Positions 17,903-27,201 of a stretch of DNA of 64,000 nucleotides are shown here, piece by piece. This DNA comes from Synechococcus sp. UW140 (lineage in GTDB: Bacteria > Cyanobacteriota > Cyanobacteriia > PCC-6307 > Cyanobiaceae), in contig NZ_UCOB01000026.1 of assembly GCF_900474295.1 (NCBI RefSeq), positions 31,512 through 95,511 of the forward strand. The letters are read 5' to 3'. The notes under the pieces are model-generated. The model worked only from the letters and a program-made list of their open reading frames with translations. It did no database searches and was not told the origin of the DNA. How positions within the stretch are numbered: the stretch's first letter is position 1; each line of letters starts with the position of its first letter. The translations under genes and the position numbers were made by a program.

Positions 17903-18661
17903 ATGGATCCGCTCTCCCTGCTTGCAAGCAGCCTTCTCGCCCAGTCGAGCTTTAGCCCACCAGGCGGATCTGCCCAGAGCATCGATTTAGCAGGAAAGTA
18001 CATCCCTGGTGGCGTCCCAGCCCAGGGGCTTCCACCGGCTGGCTATCCACCGACTGGCTATCCAGCTCAGAGCCTTCCCAGCAGTGGATACGCTGCCAGC
18101 GGCCACTTTCTGCAGCACAGTCAGCCGATCCAGCAGCTGACTCTTGTGAGAACCATCTTTCAGGGAGATTGTCCTGGGGAAAGCGTGAATCCAGTCAAGG
18201 GAATCAGCTTCCTGGCATCCACTCCCCCGGCAAGTAAGCAGCGGATCGTGATCCGCAACAGCCGCACCGGCGGATACACCGATCGTGAATACGACGGTGG
18301 TCGCAGCAAGTCAGAGCGCTTCTGGATCAGCCTCGGCTCCAAACAGCATGGCAGCTTCCTCTCAGTGCAACCCGGAGCGAACCAGTTCCGCTGGAGAGTG
18401 ACTCGGGCAGCCAACGCAGCCCTCCCCAAAGAGGGCTCCGCCATGCTCTACGTGACGACTGAAGACCGCGTGAGATATCGCGATTTCCGTTCGATCAATG
18501 AAGACGCCTATTGCCCAGGGGAGAAATACTCCAGTTCACGCACACCACTGAGCCAATGCAACCACGGGTACTACAAAGTTGAACGGGAAGGGGTCTGTCC
18601 TAACGGCACAAAGAGGATGCTGGGCACGCAAACCATCTACCGGCGCAACAGCACTTGGTGA
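17903..18661 (+). CDS. Unknown protein with Gly-Tyr-Pro repeat region
   Basis: I do not recognise this protein. From the ATG at 17903 it has 252 residues (MDPLSLLASSLLAQSSF); an in-frame ATG at 17876 adds 9. Residues about 35-70 hold short Pro/Gly/Tyr repeats such as PAGYPPTGYPAQ. The C-terminal two thirds have four conserved-looking cysteines (in GDCPGES, AYCPGEKY, QCNHGYYK and GVCPNGTK) that could form disulfides. There is no typical signal peptide, although the first 15 residues are fairly hydrophobic. It follows the NlpC/P60 gene by about 40 bases on the same strand. Confidence 0.75.
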   Translation: MDPLSLLASSLLAQSSFSPPGGSAQSIDLAGKYIPGGVPAQGLPPAGYPPTGYPAQSLPSSGYAASGHFLQHSQPIQQLTLVRTIFQGDCPGESVNPVKGISFLASTPPASKQRIVIRNSRTGGYTDREYDGGRSKSERFWISLGSKQHGSFLSVQPGANQFRWRVTRAANAALPKEGSAMLYVTTEDRVRYRDFRSINEDAYCPGEKYSSSRTPLSQCNHGYYKVEREGVCPNGTKRMLGTQTIYRRNSTW

Positions 18662-18728
18662 GAAGCTCCAATGCATCCTTGAGCTCTGCCCCGTGGGCCT
18701 AGGTTGCTGTGACTGATCCAACAATGGG

Positions 18729-19694
18729 ATGGCCCCCACCCCTGCGACCACACTCAATCTCTCCGTGGTGGTGCCTCTCTATAACGAGGAGGAGAGTCTG
18801 CCGGAACTGGTGGAACAGCTTCTGAAGGCTCTGCACCCAACCGGCGAAAGCTTTGAACTGGTGCTGGTGAACGATGGCTCCAGCGATCGAACTGCTGAGG
18901 TACTTGAACGCCTCAGCGCTGAGGTGCCCGAGCTCGTGGGCGTGCTTCTGCGCAAGAACTATGGACAAACAGCCGCCATGGCCGCTGGTTTTGACGTCGC
19001 CCGTGGCGAGATCATCGTCAGCCTCGATGGCGATCTGCAGAACGACCCCGCCGACATTCCCAAGTTGCTGGCCACATTGCGAGAGGGCTACGACCTCGTC
19101 AGCGGCTGGCGCCATCAACGCCAAGATGCAGCCCTGCAGCGGAAGCTTCCATCCAAGATCGCCAACCGGCTCATTGGTCGGGTGACGGGTGTACGACTCC
19201 ACGACTACGGCTGCTCGCTCAAGGCCTACCGACGTGAAGTGCTCTCCGACATGCGCCTGTATGGCGAGCTTCATCGATTCCTTCCTGCACTGGCCTTCAT
19301 CGAAGGCGCCAGGATTACGGAGGTGAAAGTCAATCACCGTGCCCGTCAGTACGGAAGCAGCAAATACGGCATCGACCGCACATTCCGCGTGCTGATGGAC
19401 CTCCTCACCGTTTGGTTCATGAAGCGATTCCTGACCCGGCCGATGTACGTGTTCGGCTTCGCAGGTCTCGTGGCAATTGCCACAAGCCTGATCGCCAGCA
19501 CCTATCTGCTCGTGATCAAGCTGATGGGAGATGACATTGGCCATCGTCCACTGATGACCCTGGCAGTCGTGCTCGGCTTGGCGGGGATTCAACTGTTCTG
19601 CTTCGGACTGTTAGCCGAGCTGTTGATCCGCACCTATCACGAAAGTCAGGATCGGCCGATTTACCGCATCCGCGAAACATTGCGAGGCGATTGA
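18729..19694 (+). CDS. Family 2 glycosyltransferase with C-terminal membrane helices
   Basis: The 321-residue product is a GT2 enzyme of the polyprenyl-phosphate sugar transferase type (DPM1/GtrB-like). The start LNLSVVVPLYNEEESLPELV, the NDGSSDRT motif, the metal-binding DGDLQNDP and the later GCSLKAYRREV block are clear. After residue 230 there are two membrane helices (VFGFAGLVAIATSLIAST and LAVVLGLAGIQLFCFGLLAELL), which place it on the membrane. It likely loads a sugar onto a lipid carrier for envelope glycans. The substrate is unknown. Confidence 0.9.
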   Translation: MAPTPATTLNLSVVVPLYNEEESLPELVEQLLKALHPTGESFELVLVNDGSSDRTAEVLERLSAEVPELVGVLLRKNYGQTAAMAAGFDVARGEIIVSLDGDLQNDPADIPKLLATLREGYDLVSGWRHQRQDAALQRKLPSKIANRLIGRVTGVRLHDYGCSLKAYRREVLSDMRLYGELHRFLPALAFIEGARITEVKVNHRARQYGSSKYGIDRTFRVLMDLLTVWFMKRFLTRPMYVFGFAGLVAIATSLIASTYLLVIKLMGDDIGHRPLMTLAVVLGLAGIQLFCFGLLAELLIRTYHESQDRPIYRIRETLRGD

Positions 19695-19714
19695 GTCGCC
19701 TCAGGCAGACTCCG

Positions 19715-20197
19715 CTACTCATCAGAGGGAATCTGCTTGATCGCCAGGTTGGTGAACACCACAGGCAAGTAAATCTCCATTGACCAGAGGGCCAGAAGCA
19801 CTGCAAAGAGATTGCAGACCCAGCCGATTGCAAACAGAACTGGCAGCAAGGATGCGTAGCTGCCAGCACTCACCAGAGAAGCGATAAAAACATCTTGCGC
19901 GGCATCACCAACCGCCATCAGGGAAGCAAGAAACATCCAATTGGACGCATGAGCACAGGTCAATGCAACATCTTTTCTTCTGATCGCAAAAAACCAACGA
20001 CTCGTGCTCTGCTGATAGCTGGCCAGCGCAAACAACAATGCAAAGACAGCCAAATTAGTGATCTGTCGTGTCGCGACAACCTCACGGGCCTCCATCCACA
20101 AATAACCGAAGCCAATCAACCAAATCCCACAACGAAGAACCACAAAGAGAAAACGCTCTCTGTGGTTCGGGCACCACTTAACAGGTCGACTTGGCAT
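19715..20197 (-). CDS. Unknown small membrane protein
   Basis: I do not recognise this 160-residue product. It has about four likely membrane segments, for instance LAVFALLFALASYQ, ASNWMFLASLMAVGD and VLFAIGWVCNLFAVLLALWS. The N-terminus (MPSRPVKWCPNHRERFLFVV) is basic. It converges on the glycosyltransferase with 20 bases between stops. The ATG at 20197 is the only clear start. Confidence 0.6.
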   Translation of the reverse strand: MPSRPVKWCPNHRERFLFVVLRCGIWLIGFGYLWMEAREVVATRQITNLAVFALLFALASYQQSTSRWFFAIRRKDVALTCAHASNWMFLASLMAVGDAAQDVFIASLVSAGSYASLLPVLFAIGWVCNLFAVLLALWSMEIYLPVVFTNLAIKQIPSDE

Positions 20198-20287
20198 CAG
20201 GTTCAGTCCAGGAGCGCAACGTCTGAGCGAACAACCTCAATGGAGCTTGATGGGCCCATGCGCAGCACTCATCAGCGAGGAAGGGAC

Positions 20288-20758
20288 CTAGAGAGTCTTT
20301 GAAGCGTTAGGAGGAAGAGAGATCGCTGGAGAGGGCGCCACACGGGTGGCACCACGCTGATGAGCCATTGCAACAGCAGCAGCCTCCATCACACGACTGT
20401 CAGCATCCCTGAGGCCTCGCCGCAGCAAGGGAAGAATCGACTGATCGCCCCAGCGACCCGCAAGGACCACAGCCTCAAGGCGCTCATCCGGGCCACCGTT
20501 CATCGCCTTGTGCAGTTGCTGCTTAAGGCCGAGGGCCTGGCCTGTGGTCATGGGTAGCTGCCATGCCAACTCAGCTGATGAAGCCTCTGCCTCTGCCTCT
20601 GCCACTGCCGCCTGAACAAGCTCCACCTGAGCACGGTTGAGGGCCGCGACGCTCGACACATCCGTACTACGCAGAAACGGTTTGCTTGGACGCCTTCCGA
20701 GGGAGTAGAGGACGAAAGCAAGAATGAAGGCAACGCCACCGACGAAGAACTGAGACAT
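20288..20758 (-). CDS. Membrane-anchored protein with a HEAT-type repeat
   Basis: The 156-residue product has an N-terminal membrane anchor (FFVGGVAFILAFVLYSLG). A helical Ala/Glu-rich stretch follows. A HEAT-like pair of helices then appears at about residues 92-133, including LEAVVLAGRWGDQSILPLL and DSRVMEAAAVAMAHQ. HEAT repeats mediate protein contacts. The function is unknown. It lies just upstream of, and divergent to, psaI. Confidence 0.65.
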   Translation of the reverse strand: MSQFFVGGVAFILAFVLYSLGRRPSKPFLRSTDVSSVAALNRAQVELVQAAVAEAEAEASSAELAWQLPMTTGQALGLKQQLHKAMNGGPDERLEAVVLAGRWGDQSILPLLRRGLRDADSRVMEAAAVAMAHQRGATRVAPSPAISLPPNASKTL

Positions 20759-20888
20759 CAGACCAAACGGGAAGGGGCAACCCCGACCAACGTGAAACGG
20801 GGATTGAACTTTTATGTCGCCGGGAAAGCCTCAGGGAGGCCCATTGACTCTAGGACTCTAAAATCGTATCGATGCTTTGGGCCTGATC

Positions 20889-21005
20889 ATGACTGGAGAC
20901 TTTGCAGCAGCGTGGCTGCCTGTGGTGTTCGTGCCAATCATCGGAATTGTTTTCCCAGCTGTTTTCATCGTCCTCGTCGGTCGGGTTATTACCGCAGCCG
21001 AATAA
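20889..21005 (+). CDS. psaI: Photosystem I reaction center subunit VIII
   Basis: This 38-residue gene encodes PsaI, a single-helix subunit that binds next to PsaL and stabilises photosystem I trimers. The product reads MTGDFAAAWLPVVFVPIIGI at the start, then a hydrophobic helix ending VLVGRVITAAE. Length and pattern match cyanobacterial PsaI. It is followed after 42 bases by psaL, the usual pairing. Confidence 0.93.
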   Translation: MTGDFAAAWLPVVFVPIIGIVFPAVFIVLVGRVITAAE

Positions 21006-21047
21006 GGACAACTCGTCAGAAGTTCCTTAACCAGCCACCAATCTCCA

Positions 21048-21539
21048 ATGACCGTCACTCCCGCTGCCGACCCTTGCGTCGGCGACCTTTCAACACCTGT
21101 CAACAGCGGCTACTTCATGAAGTGGCTCATCAATAACCTGCCGCTGTATCGCCAAGGGATTACTCCCAACTTCCGCGGAATCGAAACCGGCGCAGCCTTT
21201 GGCTATTTGCTGTATGGCCCCTACACAATTTGTGGCCCCCTGCGCAATACCGACTACGCACAAACAGCCGGCCTCCTTGCTGCCATTGGTGCTGTTCACC
21301 TACTTACCCTGCTGTTTCTTCTCTACAACCAGCCAGGCAAGCATCCCAACATTCCTCCTTCAGATGTCACGGTAGAGAATCCTCCTGCCGACCTTTTCAC
21401 CAGAAATGGCTGGGCTGAATTCACCAGTGGCTTCTGGCTTGGCGGATGTGGCGGCGCAGTCTTCGCTTGGCTGCTGTGCGACACCCTGCATGTCCAAGAT
21501 TTGGTGAAAATTGCAGCTGGCGTTTGGAGCGTCGGCTGA
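21048..21539 (+). CDS. psaL: Photosystem I reaction center subunit XI
   Basis: PsaL is needed for trimer formation of cyanobacterial photosystem I. The 163-residue product has the family core [20 protein letters not shown] near residue 27, the chlorophyll-binding [19 protein letters not shown] segment, and a C-terminal pair of helices with [20 protein letters not shown] between them. Two to three membrane helices are visible. It forms an operon with psaI, and a strong terminator follows. Confidence 0.96.
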   Translation: MTVTPAADPCVGDLSTPVNSGYFMKWLINNLPLYRQGITPNFRGIETGAAFGYLLYGPYTICGPLRNTDYAQTAGLLAAIGAVHLLTLLFLLYNQPGKHPNIPPSDVTVENPPADLFTRNGWAEFTSGFWLGGCGGAVFAWLLCDTLHVQDLVKIAAGVWSVG

Positions 21540-21593
21540 ATCAGCCAACAAGAGGGGCAGAGCGTCCCTACCATTTGAGCAATCAAACAAACA

Positions 21594-21629
21594 AAAGCCT
21601 GGGGCATTCTCTTTTGCCCCAGGCTTTTT
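21594..21629 (+). terminator. Intrinsic terminator after psaL
   Basis: A 12-bp perfect stem, AAAGCCTGGGGC (21594-21605) and GCCCCAGGCTTT (21616-21627), has an ATTCTCTTTT loop and runs into a T tract ending near 21629. It is 55 bases after the psaL stop and ends the psaI-psaL transcript. Adenines before the stem would also allow it to work weakly on the minus strand. Confidence 0.92.
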
Positions 21630-21779
21630 CTTTGCAATCCTCCAATCATTCCAATCAACAAAGTTCGCCAATATAAGCAGACTAATCAATAAAAAAAGTC
21701 AAGACATCTCCAACTAAATCCAGGCAAGGCAGCTCGGAAACCCACTCCATCGACACAGCTCCTCTGCCAGGATCTGGTC

Positions 21780-24700
21780 TTGTTTCTACCGTTTGCCGGT
21801 CACTTGAGATCCGTATCCCAACCATTTCTCAAGAGACCTGTCCTGACAGTGGTGTGCACGCTGCTTGTGTTGCTCACCGGTCTGGTGTCTCTCGTCGGTC
21901 TTGGCCTGGAAGATCTACCCGAACTCGCACCCACCCAGGTGAGCGTGAGAGCGAGGTTCCCATCTGCCTCTCCAGAAGTTGTTGAACAGAGCGTTACCAC
22001 CGTTCTGGAACAGCAGCTCAACGGCCTCGATGGACTCGACAGCATCCAGTCCACAAGCAGCCAAGGTCAGTCAAGGATCAGCTTGCGCTTCAAAGAGGGC
22101 GATCCACAGCTCAACGCGATCAAAGTCCAGAACGAAGTCAATCTGGCGATACGACGTTTGCCTCAGGCAGTGACACGCCAAGGGCTGAGCGTGAACAGGT
22201 CCTCCAATGATCTACTGATGATCATTGGATTTAGCCATCCAGGCGATCAGTACGTCTCCACATTTCTACCCGGTTGGGTTGAGAAATCCCTGCGTGAGTC
22301 GCTGCGCACGCTTCCTGGCATTGGAGAAGTGCGCGTGTTCGGGAGTAGCGAGCTGGCCTATCGCCTCTGGCTTGATCCCCAGAAACTCGAGCAGGCCCAT
22401 CTCACCGTGACCGACGTGAGTCGAGCTTTAGCGGAGCAAAACGTTCTGGCGGCCATTGGATCAATCGGCAGTGCACCGGCTCCAGCTGGTCAGCTGCTGT
22501 CTCTTCCCGTGGATGCCGATGGGCGACTGCGCAGCCAGTGGGAACTCGAAGCGATGGTGATTCAGAGATTGCCGAATGGGGGGCTGATGCGTCTCCGCGA
22601 TGTCGGACGGGTCGCGCTTGGACAACGCAGTTATGGACGAGCGGCGATAAACCTCCAGGGGGAGAGGTCTATCGCCGTTGGCATCTGGCAACGTGATGGT
22701 GCCAATGCCTTGCAGCTCAGTCGCGCCATACAGACGACCCTCGAACGCCTGGAAAAGGGTTTTCCACCAGGGATCACGATGCAGATGATCGTGGATCGAG
22801 CCGACACGATTCAGGCCAATCTTGACCGCACGCTTGGGACCCTTCGCGATGCGGTGATCCTGGTGTTGATCGTGCTGGTGTTGTTTCTCGGTCGATGGCG
22901 TCTGGCCATGGTCCCAGGGATCACCGTACCGATCTCCTTGATGGGCAGCATTCTTCTGGTTCGACTGAGCGGGTCCAACATCAACAGCCTGATCTTGTTT
23001 GGGTTGGTGCTAGCCACAGGGATCGTGGTCGATGACGCGATCGTGGTGAGTGAAGAGATCGCCGATCGCATTGAAAAGGGAGATCCACCGCTCGAGGCAG
23101 CGGAACAAGCGATGGAGGAGTTATCCGGGGCGGTTGTAGCCACGTCGCTTGTGCTGGCCGCAGTGTTTGTCCCGATTTGGCTGATACCTGGTTCCATCGG
23201 ACGTCTCTATCAGCCAATCGCCATTGCCGTCACCGGGGCGATCCTGTTCTCAACCCTGAACGCTCTGACCTTCACGCCGATGGCCTCGGCAAGGGTGCTC
23301 CGTTCTGGACGCGGACGGCTCCCAGGGCCAATCCAAAGCGTGAGCAATCGTCTGCGCACCTGGATGAAGAAGACCGAATTGCAATATTCCAAGAGTCTTC
23401 GTCGCGTACTGGCTCGGCCCCAGGTAATGGGGGCTGTGTTGCTCGTTTGCCTAGTGATCACAGCGATCAGCTTGAAAACGATGCCTACTGCATTCATCCC
23501 GAATGAAGATCAAGGCCAGATTCGTGGTTATTTCAGCCTGCCTGAAGGAGCAAGTCTGGAACGAAGTATTTCCACAATGAACGAAATTCGAGAAGTGATT
23601 AGCAAAGAACCATTGATTCGTTCAGGTAATTTCTATGCCGGAAGTTCCTTTGGCCAAAGCGGTGAAGACAAAGGCTCCTTTTTCCTAAGGCTGCGATCAC
23701 TCGATCGGAGGAATGGTGAAAGCCAGAGCGATCAGGCCATCAAAAGACGATTGCAATCAGCCCTCAATCAGAGCATCAAAGCGGCGAGGGTGGTGCTGTT
23801 CACACCACCAACAGTGGGAGGATTCAGCGGGGATTCAGCACTGACGGTTCAACTGCTGGATCGCAGCGGGGGACAACTGAGCCTTCCCCAATTCGAACAA
23901 GTCGCTGATCAGTTCATCCGCATCGCACGAGACAGTGGAAAGTTTGAGCGCGTGGGAACTCGTTTTGATGCGAGCTCCTCGCGCTGGATTCTCGAACTGG
24001 ATCGGGACCAGATGGCGGCGCTCAATCTTCCTTACAGAGAAACATTGAATGCGATCGGCACTGCCATCGGAGGGCGATATCTCGACGATACGTTCGCCGA
24101 TGGGGAAATCCGCAGCATTTGGCTGCAACTGGAAGGCCGAGACCGCAGTAATCCGGAAGACATCCGATCCCTAATGCTGCGCACGAATGACGGCAAGCTG
24201 GTCAGCGCGTCAAACGTCGCAGCCTTGAGACTGGGCGAAGCGACTGCATCGATCGATCACTTCGCCTTGAATCGGTCCATCTCTGTGAGTGCAGTTCCAG
24301 CCAGCGGGATCAGCAGCGGTCAGGCGATCACCCTGCTCGAAGAAGCAGGCGAACAGCTCGGCGGCGGCAACATTGGGCTGGCCTTTACAGGACTGGCAGC
24401 AGAGGAGCGGAATGCCGAGGGGATGACATGGGCCTTCTTCGGCCTCAGTGTTGTGGTGGTCTATCTGCTGCTCGCGGGCCTATACGAAAGCTTTCTTGAT
24501 CCACTGGTGATTTTGCTCACGGTGCCGATCGCATTGATGGGGGCCCTAGCCGGCCTCAGTGTGCGGGGCCTTCCTCTGGATGTATTCGCGCAGATGGGGC
24601 TGCTCGTGCTGATTAGCCTTGCAGCCAAAAACGGCATCCTGATTATTGAATTTGCCAATCAGAGGCTGCGCGCGGGACGCCCCCTCCTTGAAGCGATTAC

Positions 24701-24953
24701 TGACGCCGCAGAGGAACGCATGCGTCCGATCCTCCTGACAGCCATCACCTCTCTTGCTGGCTTTGTGCCTCTGCTTCTGGCCAGCGGCAGTGGATCCGCC
24801 AGTCGTATCAGTATCGGTACGGTTGTCTTCAGTGGCTTGTTGGTGTCCACGCTGCTATCGCTGTTTGTGGTGCCGTCGATGTATCTGCTCCTGAAGCAAC
24901 GGGATGGATTGGGCCTTCAGGGCTGGATCAGAGGCACGGGGGAAAGCCCTTGA
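21780..24953 (+). CDS. RND family efflux transporter (AcrB-like)
   Basis: The 1057-residue product is a hydrophobe/amphiphile RND pump that exports compounds by proton exchange in the inner membrane. It begins at a TTG (21780; MFLPFAGHLRSVSQPFLKRP). The first helix and porter domain contain ARFPSASPEVVEQSVTTVLE. The fourth helix shows the key pair in GIVVDDAIVVSEEI, and the second half repeats the layout with LLTVPIALMGALAGL and ILIIEFANQRLR. Twelve helices fit. No membrane fusion protein or outer membrane factor gene is next to it, so partners must lie elsewhere. Confidence 0.92.
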   Translation: MFLPFAGHLRSVSQPFLKRPVLTVVCTLLVLLTGLVSLVGLGLEDLPELAPTQVSVRARFPSASPEVVEQSVTTVLEQQLNGLDGLDSIQSTSSQGQSRISLRFKEGDPQLNAIKVQNEVNLAIRRLPQAVTRQGLSVNRSSNDLLMIIGFSHPGDQYVSTFLPGWVEKSLRESLRTLPGIGEVRVFGSSELAYRLWLDPQKLEQAHLTVTDVSRALAEQNVLAAIGSIGSAPAPAGQLLSLPVDADGRLRSQWELEAMVIQRLPNGGLMRLRDVGRVALGQRSYGRAAINLQGERSIAVGIWQRDGANALQLSRAIQTTLERLEKGFPPGITMQMIVDRADTIQANLDRTLGTLRDAVILVLIVLVLFLGRWRLAMVPGITVPISLMGSILLVRLSGSNINSLILFGLVLATGIVVDDAIVVSEEIADRIEKGDPPLEAAEQAMEELSGAVVATSLVLAAVFVPIWLIPGSIGRLYQPIAIAVTGAILFSTLNALTFTPMASARVLRSGRGRLPGPIQSVSNRLRTWMKKTELQYSKSLRRVLARPQVMGAVLLVCLVITAISLKTMPTAFIPNEDQGQIRGYFSLPEGASLERSISTMNEIREVISKEPLIRSGNFYAGSSFGQSGEDKGSFFLRLRSLDRRNGESQSDQAIKRRLQSALNQSIKAARVVLFTPPTVGGFSGDSALTVQLLDRSGGQLSLPQFEQVADQFIRIARDSGKFERVGTRFDASSSRWILELDRDQMAALNLPYRETLNAIGTAIGGRYLDDTFADGEIRSIWLQLEGRDRSNPEDIRSLMLRTNDGKLVSASNVAALRLGEATASIDHFALNRSISVSAVPASGISSGQAITLLEEAGEQLGGGNIGLAFTGLAAEERNAEGMTWAFFGLSVVVVYLLLAGLYESFLDPLVILLTVPIALMGALAGLSVRGLPLDVFAQMGLLVLISLAAKNGILIIEFANQRLRAGRPLLEAITDAAEERMRPILLTAITSLAGFVPLLLASGSGSASRISIGTVVFSGLLVSTLLSLFVVPSMYLLLKQRDGLGLQGWIRGTGESP

Positions 24954-25431
24954 AGACTGGAACTGCACGCAACCGACCATCCCAGGCTGAAACGACGAGC
25001 AGTAAGCAGGATCGGCAGGCATCACCGATCGAGTGAGCCACCAGCGACAGCAGCTTCCCAGGCTGCTGCGAAGTGTTTCGCAGGCAAGGAGACCACATGA
25101 TGGGAATCTCTTCTGGGAGAGCAGCCCATGTTCCAGCCCATTGAGGCGCTCCGCAGGTGGCATCCACTCATGCCCTCAGCCTGCACAAGCAAGACGACAA
25201 ACCAGCGAGGCCAGGGGGTCTGAGACAACCCCAAAACCAACTGTGATGGTTTGGGGTTGGAAGGCTCCATCCACACCCAAGCGATCCATCGCCACTCCAA
25301 TCAACCGGCTGATCAGCAAAAGCAGCTTTCATCAGTCGGACTCGGGCCAAAAAGATTCGACGTATCACGACCAAGCCGAATAGATTCACGGGCCGTGTCC
25401 GTAGAGGCACCAGTATTGAGGCGAGAACCGC
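24954..25431. other. 478-base gap without a supported gene
   Basis: Open frames here are short and read unlike proteins. The one structure I see is a hairpin with arms AACCCCAAAACCA (25227-25239) and TGGTTTGGGGTT (25247-25258), with one bulged A. It lacks a T tract on either strand. The region must carry the promoter for the desaturase at 25432, but no clear -35/-10 pair stands out. Confidence 0.5.
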
Positions 25432-26556
25432 TTGACGACGACTAGCTCGCAACCTTCGATATCGACAGCTCCAAGGCGGATCGACTTCGATCTCACCCCC
25501 TATATGGCGAGCGACGATCGCATTGCTCTCTGGCAAATTTTCAGCACCGTGGCACCAATCATCGCGGTGGCCATGGCAATTGGGTCCGTCACCCAGTCTT
25601 TCAACATGCAGGCATTGGTGCTGACACCAGTTCTTGTGATCCTTCTGGTTCTGCTATTGAGCAGAAGCTTTTCGCTCATGCATGACTGCGGCCATCAGAG
25701 CTTATTTCGCTCCAAACAAGCCAACCGCATCGCAGCCTTTGGCCTGAGCCTGATCCACGGCATGCCTCAACACCCCTGGTCACGAGGGCACGCATTTCAC
25801 CACCAACACAATGGCAATTGGGATCGCTACCGCGGCCCATCGGCACTGATCACACGCCAAGAATACGAAGCGAAATCAAACCGAGCCAAATTCATCTACA
25901 GAATTCTCCGCCACCCTCTATTACTATTTCCTGGTGGATTTTTCTATCTGATCATCAAACCAAGAATGGCACTTCTGCTCGGCTTTGCCGAGTTTGTGCT
26001 GCATGCAATCAAAAGCATTTATACGATGGCCACAAGCGGCAGGTGGGTCTCTCCTGAGAAGATCATCAGAAATCATCAATCAAGCTTTTTCTATACACGT
26101 GGGGAGGTGATCGATACGATTGCAAATACATTATGCGTAGCGTTGCTCTGGTGGTGGATCGGCAGCAGCATTGGCCATTGGCACTTCTGGGCCCTCTATG
26201 CCCCCGTCATGGCATGCAGTGCAGCACTGATGATTGCGGTATTCTTCATCCAGCATAATTTCCCTGATTCATACACCAGCGGAGAAGAGAACTGGAGCTA
26301 TTTCAAGGGCGCAATTGAAGGATCTTCCTTCCTCCAACTCCCTGCTGTGTTGAATTGGTTCACCGCTGACATTGCTTACCACCATATTCACCACCTCTCT
26401 GAGCGGATACCGAACTATCGCTTAAAGCAGTGCCATCTGGCCAACCTTCATTTATTGGATAGCGTCCGGTACCTGTACCTGGAAGAGATTGGAACGTGTT
26501 TTTCATTGATCCTTTGGGATCGCAACCAACTCGAACTCACTTCACCAACACACTGA
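25432..26556 (+). CDS. Membrane fatty acid desaturase
   Basis: The 374-residue product is a diiron desaturase of the PF00487 family that adds double bonds to membrane lipid acyl chains using ferredoxin. It has the three histidine boxes: HDCGH (residues 84-88), HAFHHQH (120-126) and HHIHH (317-321). Four or more membrane helices surround them. The HDCGH form fits the DesA/DesB-like rather than the DesC group, but the bond position cannot be told. The frame begins with a TTG (25432); an ATG at 25504 (MASDDR) is an alternative start. Confidence 0.85.
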   Translation: MTTTSSQPSISTAPRRIDFDLTPYMASDDRIALWQIFSTVAPIIAVAMAIGSVTQSFNMQALVLTPVLVILLVLLLSRSFSLMHDCGHQSLFRSKQANRIAAFGLSLIHGMPQHPWSRGHAFHHQHNGNWDRYRGPSALITRQEYEAKSNRAKFIYRILRHPLLLFPGGFFYLIIKPRMALLLGFAEFVLHAIKSIYTMATSGRWVSPEKIIRNHQSSFFYTRGEVIDTIANTLCVALLWWWIGSSIGHWHFWALYAPVMACSAALMIAVFFIQHNFPDSYTSGEENWSYFKGAIEGSSFLQLPAVLNWFTADIAYHHIHHLSERIPNYRLKQCHLANLHLLDSVRYLYLEEIGTCFSLILWDRNQLELTSPTH

Positions 26557-27130
26557 CCAGAGCCATTTGGGTGAGTCCTATCGGCTGAAAGGCAGCGTCA
26601 ACACGACGAGGCTCGATCATCAGCCATAGGACTGCATGCTGATGACATTCTTGGCATCAGCCATACCAGCGTGACTGAGTGAATGCATCGCAGTTCAGGG
26701 CTGAACAACCAACAGAATGAAGTGCTCAAGTCGGATGCAGCCTTATTGAATGCCTTGAACGCGTGGATTCATCCCTGAGCACCCAGGGCCTGAGAGCAGA
26801 GCAGCAAGCCTCCCCGAGTTGAACGAGCCGGTCCAAGGCAGGCATTGAACAGTTCAGCACGAGTCGCAGCAAAGAAGAACGATGGCAGCGACAACGAAAC
26901 GCTGCCCAGACGGACTGCAGGAGCCCAGCCCTCAACTGCCGATGCAGACGCACAAACAGAACTGAGGGTGCGATCGAGGCTGCAGCGGATCGCGCAGGCT
27001 TCGCCAGTGCCCGACCTCCTACGCACCAGGCAAGGGGAATCAGATCGCCAAACTTGCGCGCCCTTATCTCATCAACCCTTGCAGGGTGAGTGCCAAGCAA
27101 TCAGACAAAGAGGTCATAGAGACATCAATG
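26557..27130. other. 574-base gap without a supported gene
   Basis: Frames on both strands (for example 26726-27100 minus and 26845-27177 plus) read as low-complexity Arg/Ala/Ser-rich sequence, and the plus one runs into the psaB terminator. I call no gene. A direct repeat CATCAGCCATA occurs at 26618-26628 and 26655-26665, and CATCAGC...GCTGATG (26618-26644) can pair. Nothing else stands out. Confidence 0.5.
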
Positions 27131-27160
27131 AAAAACCCCGCCCGGAAAACCGGACGGGGC
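27131..27160 (-). terminator. Intrinsic terminator after psaB
   Basis: On the minus strand CCCCGTCCGG (27159-27150) and CCGGGCGGGG (27145-27136) form a 10-bp stem (one G-U type mismatch) with a TTTT loop, followed by TTTTT (27135-27131). It lies about 42 bases after the psaB stop and ends the psaA-psaB transcript. Confidence 0.92.
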
Positions 27161-27201
27161 CAAGGAACGACTCTTGAAGAATCGAGCAGGTGGCTAACGA
27201 A

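Noticed and set aside
20844..20872. TTGACT ... TATCGA as a psaI promoter
   Set aside because: The -10 match is poor and the resulting leader would be only about 10 bases.
26726..27177. Overlapping open frames of 124 (minus) and 110 (plus) residues before psaB
   Set aside because: Low-complexity translations; the plus frame runs into the psaB terminator.
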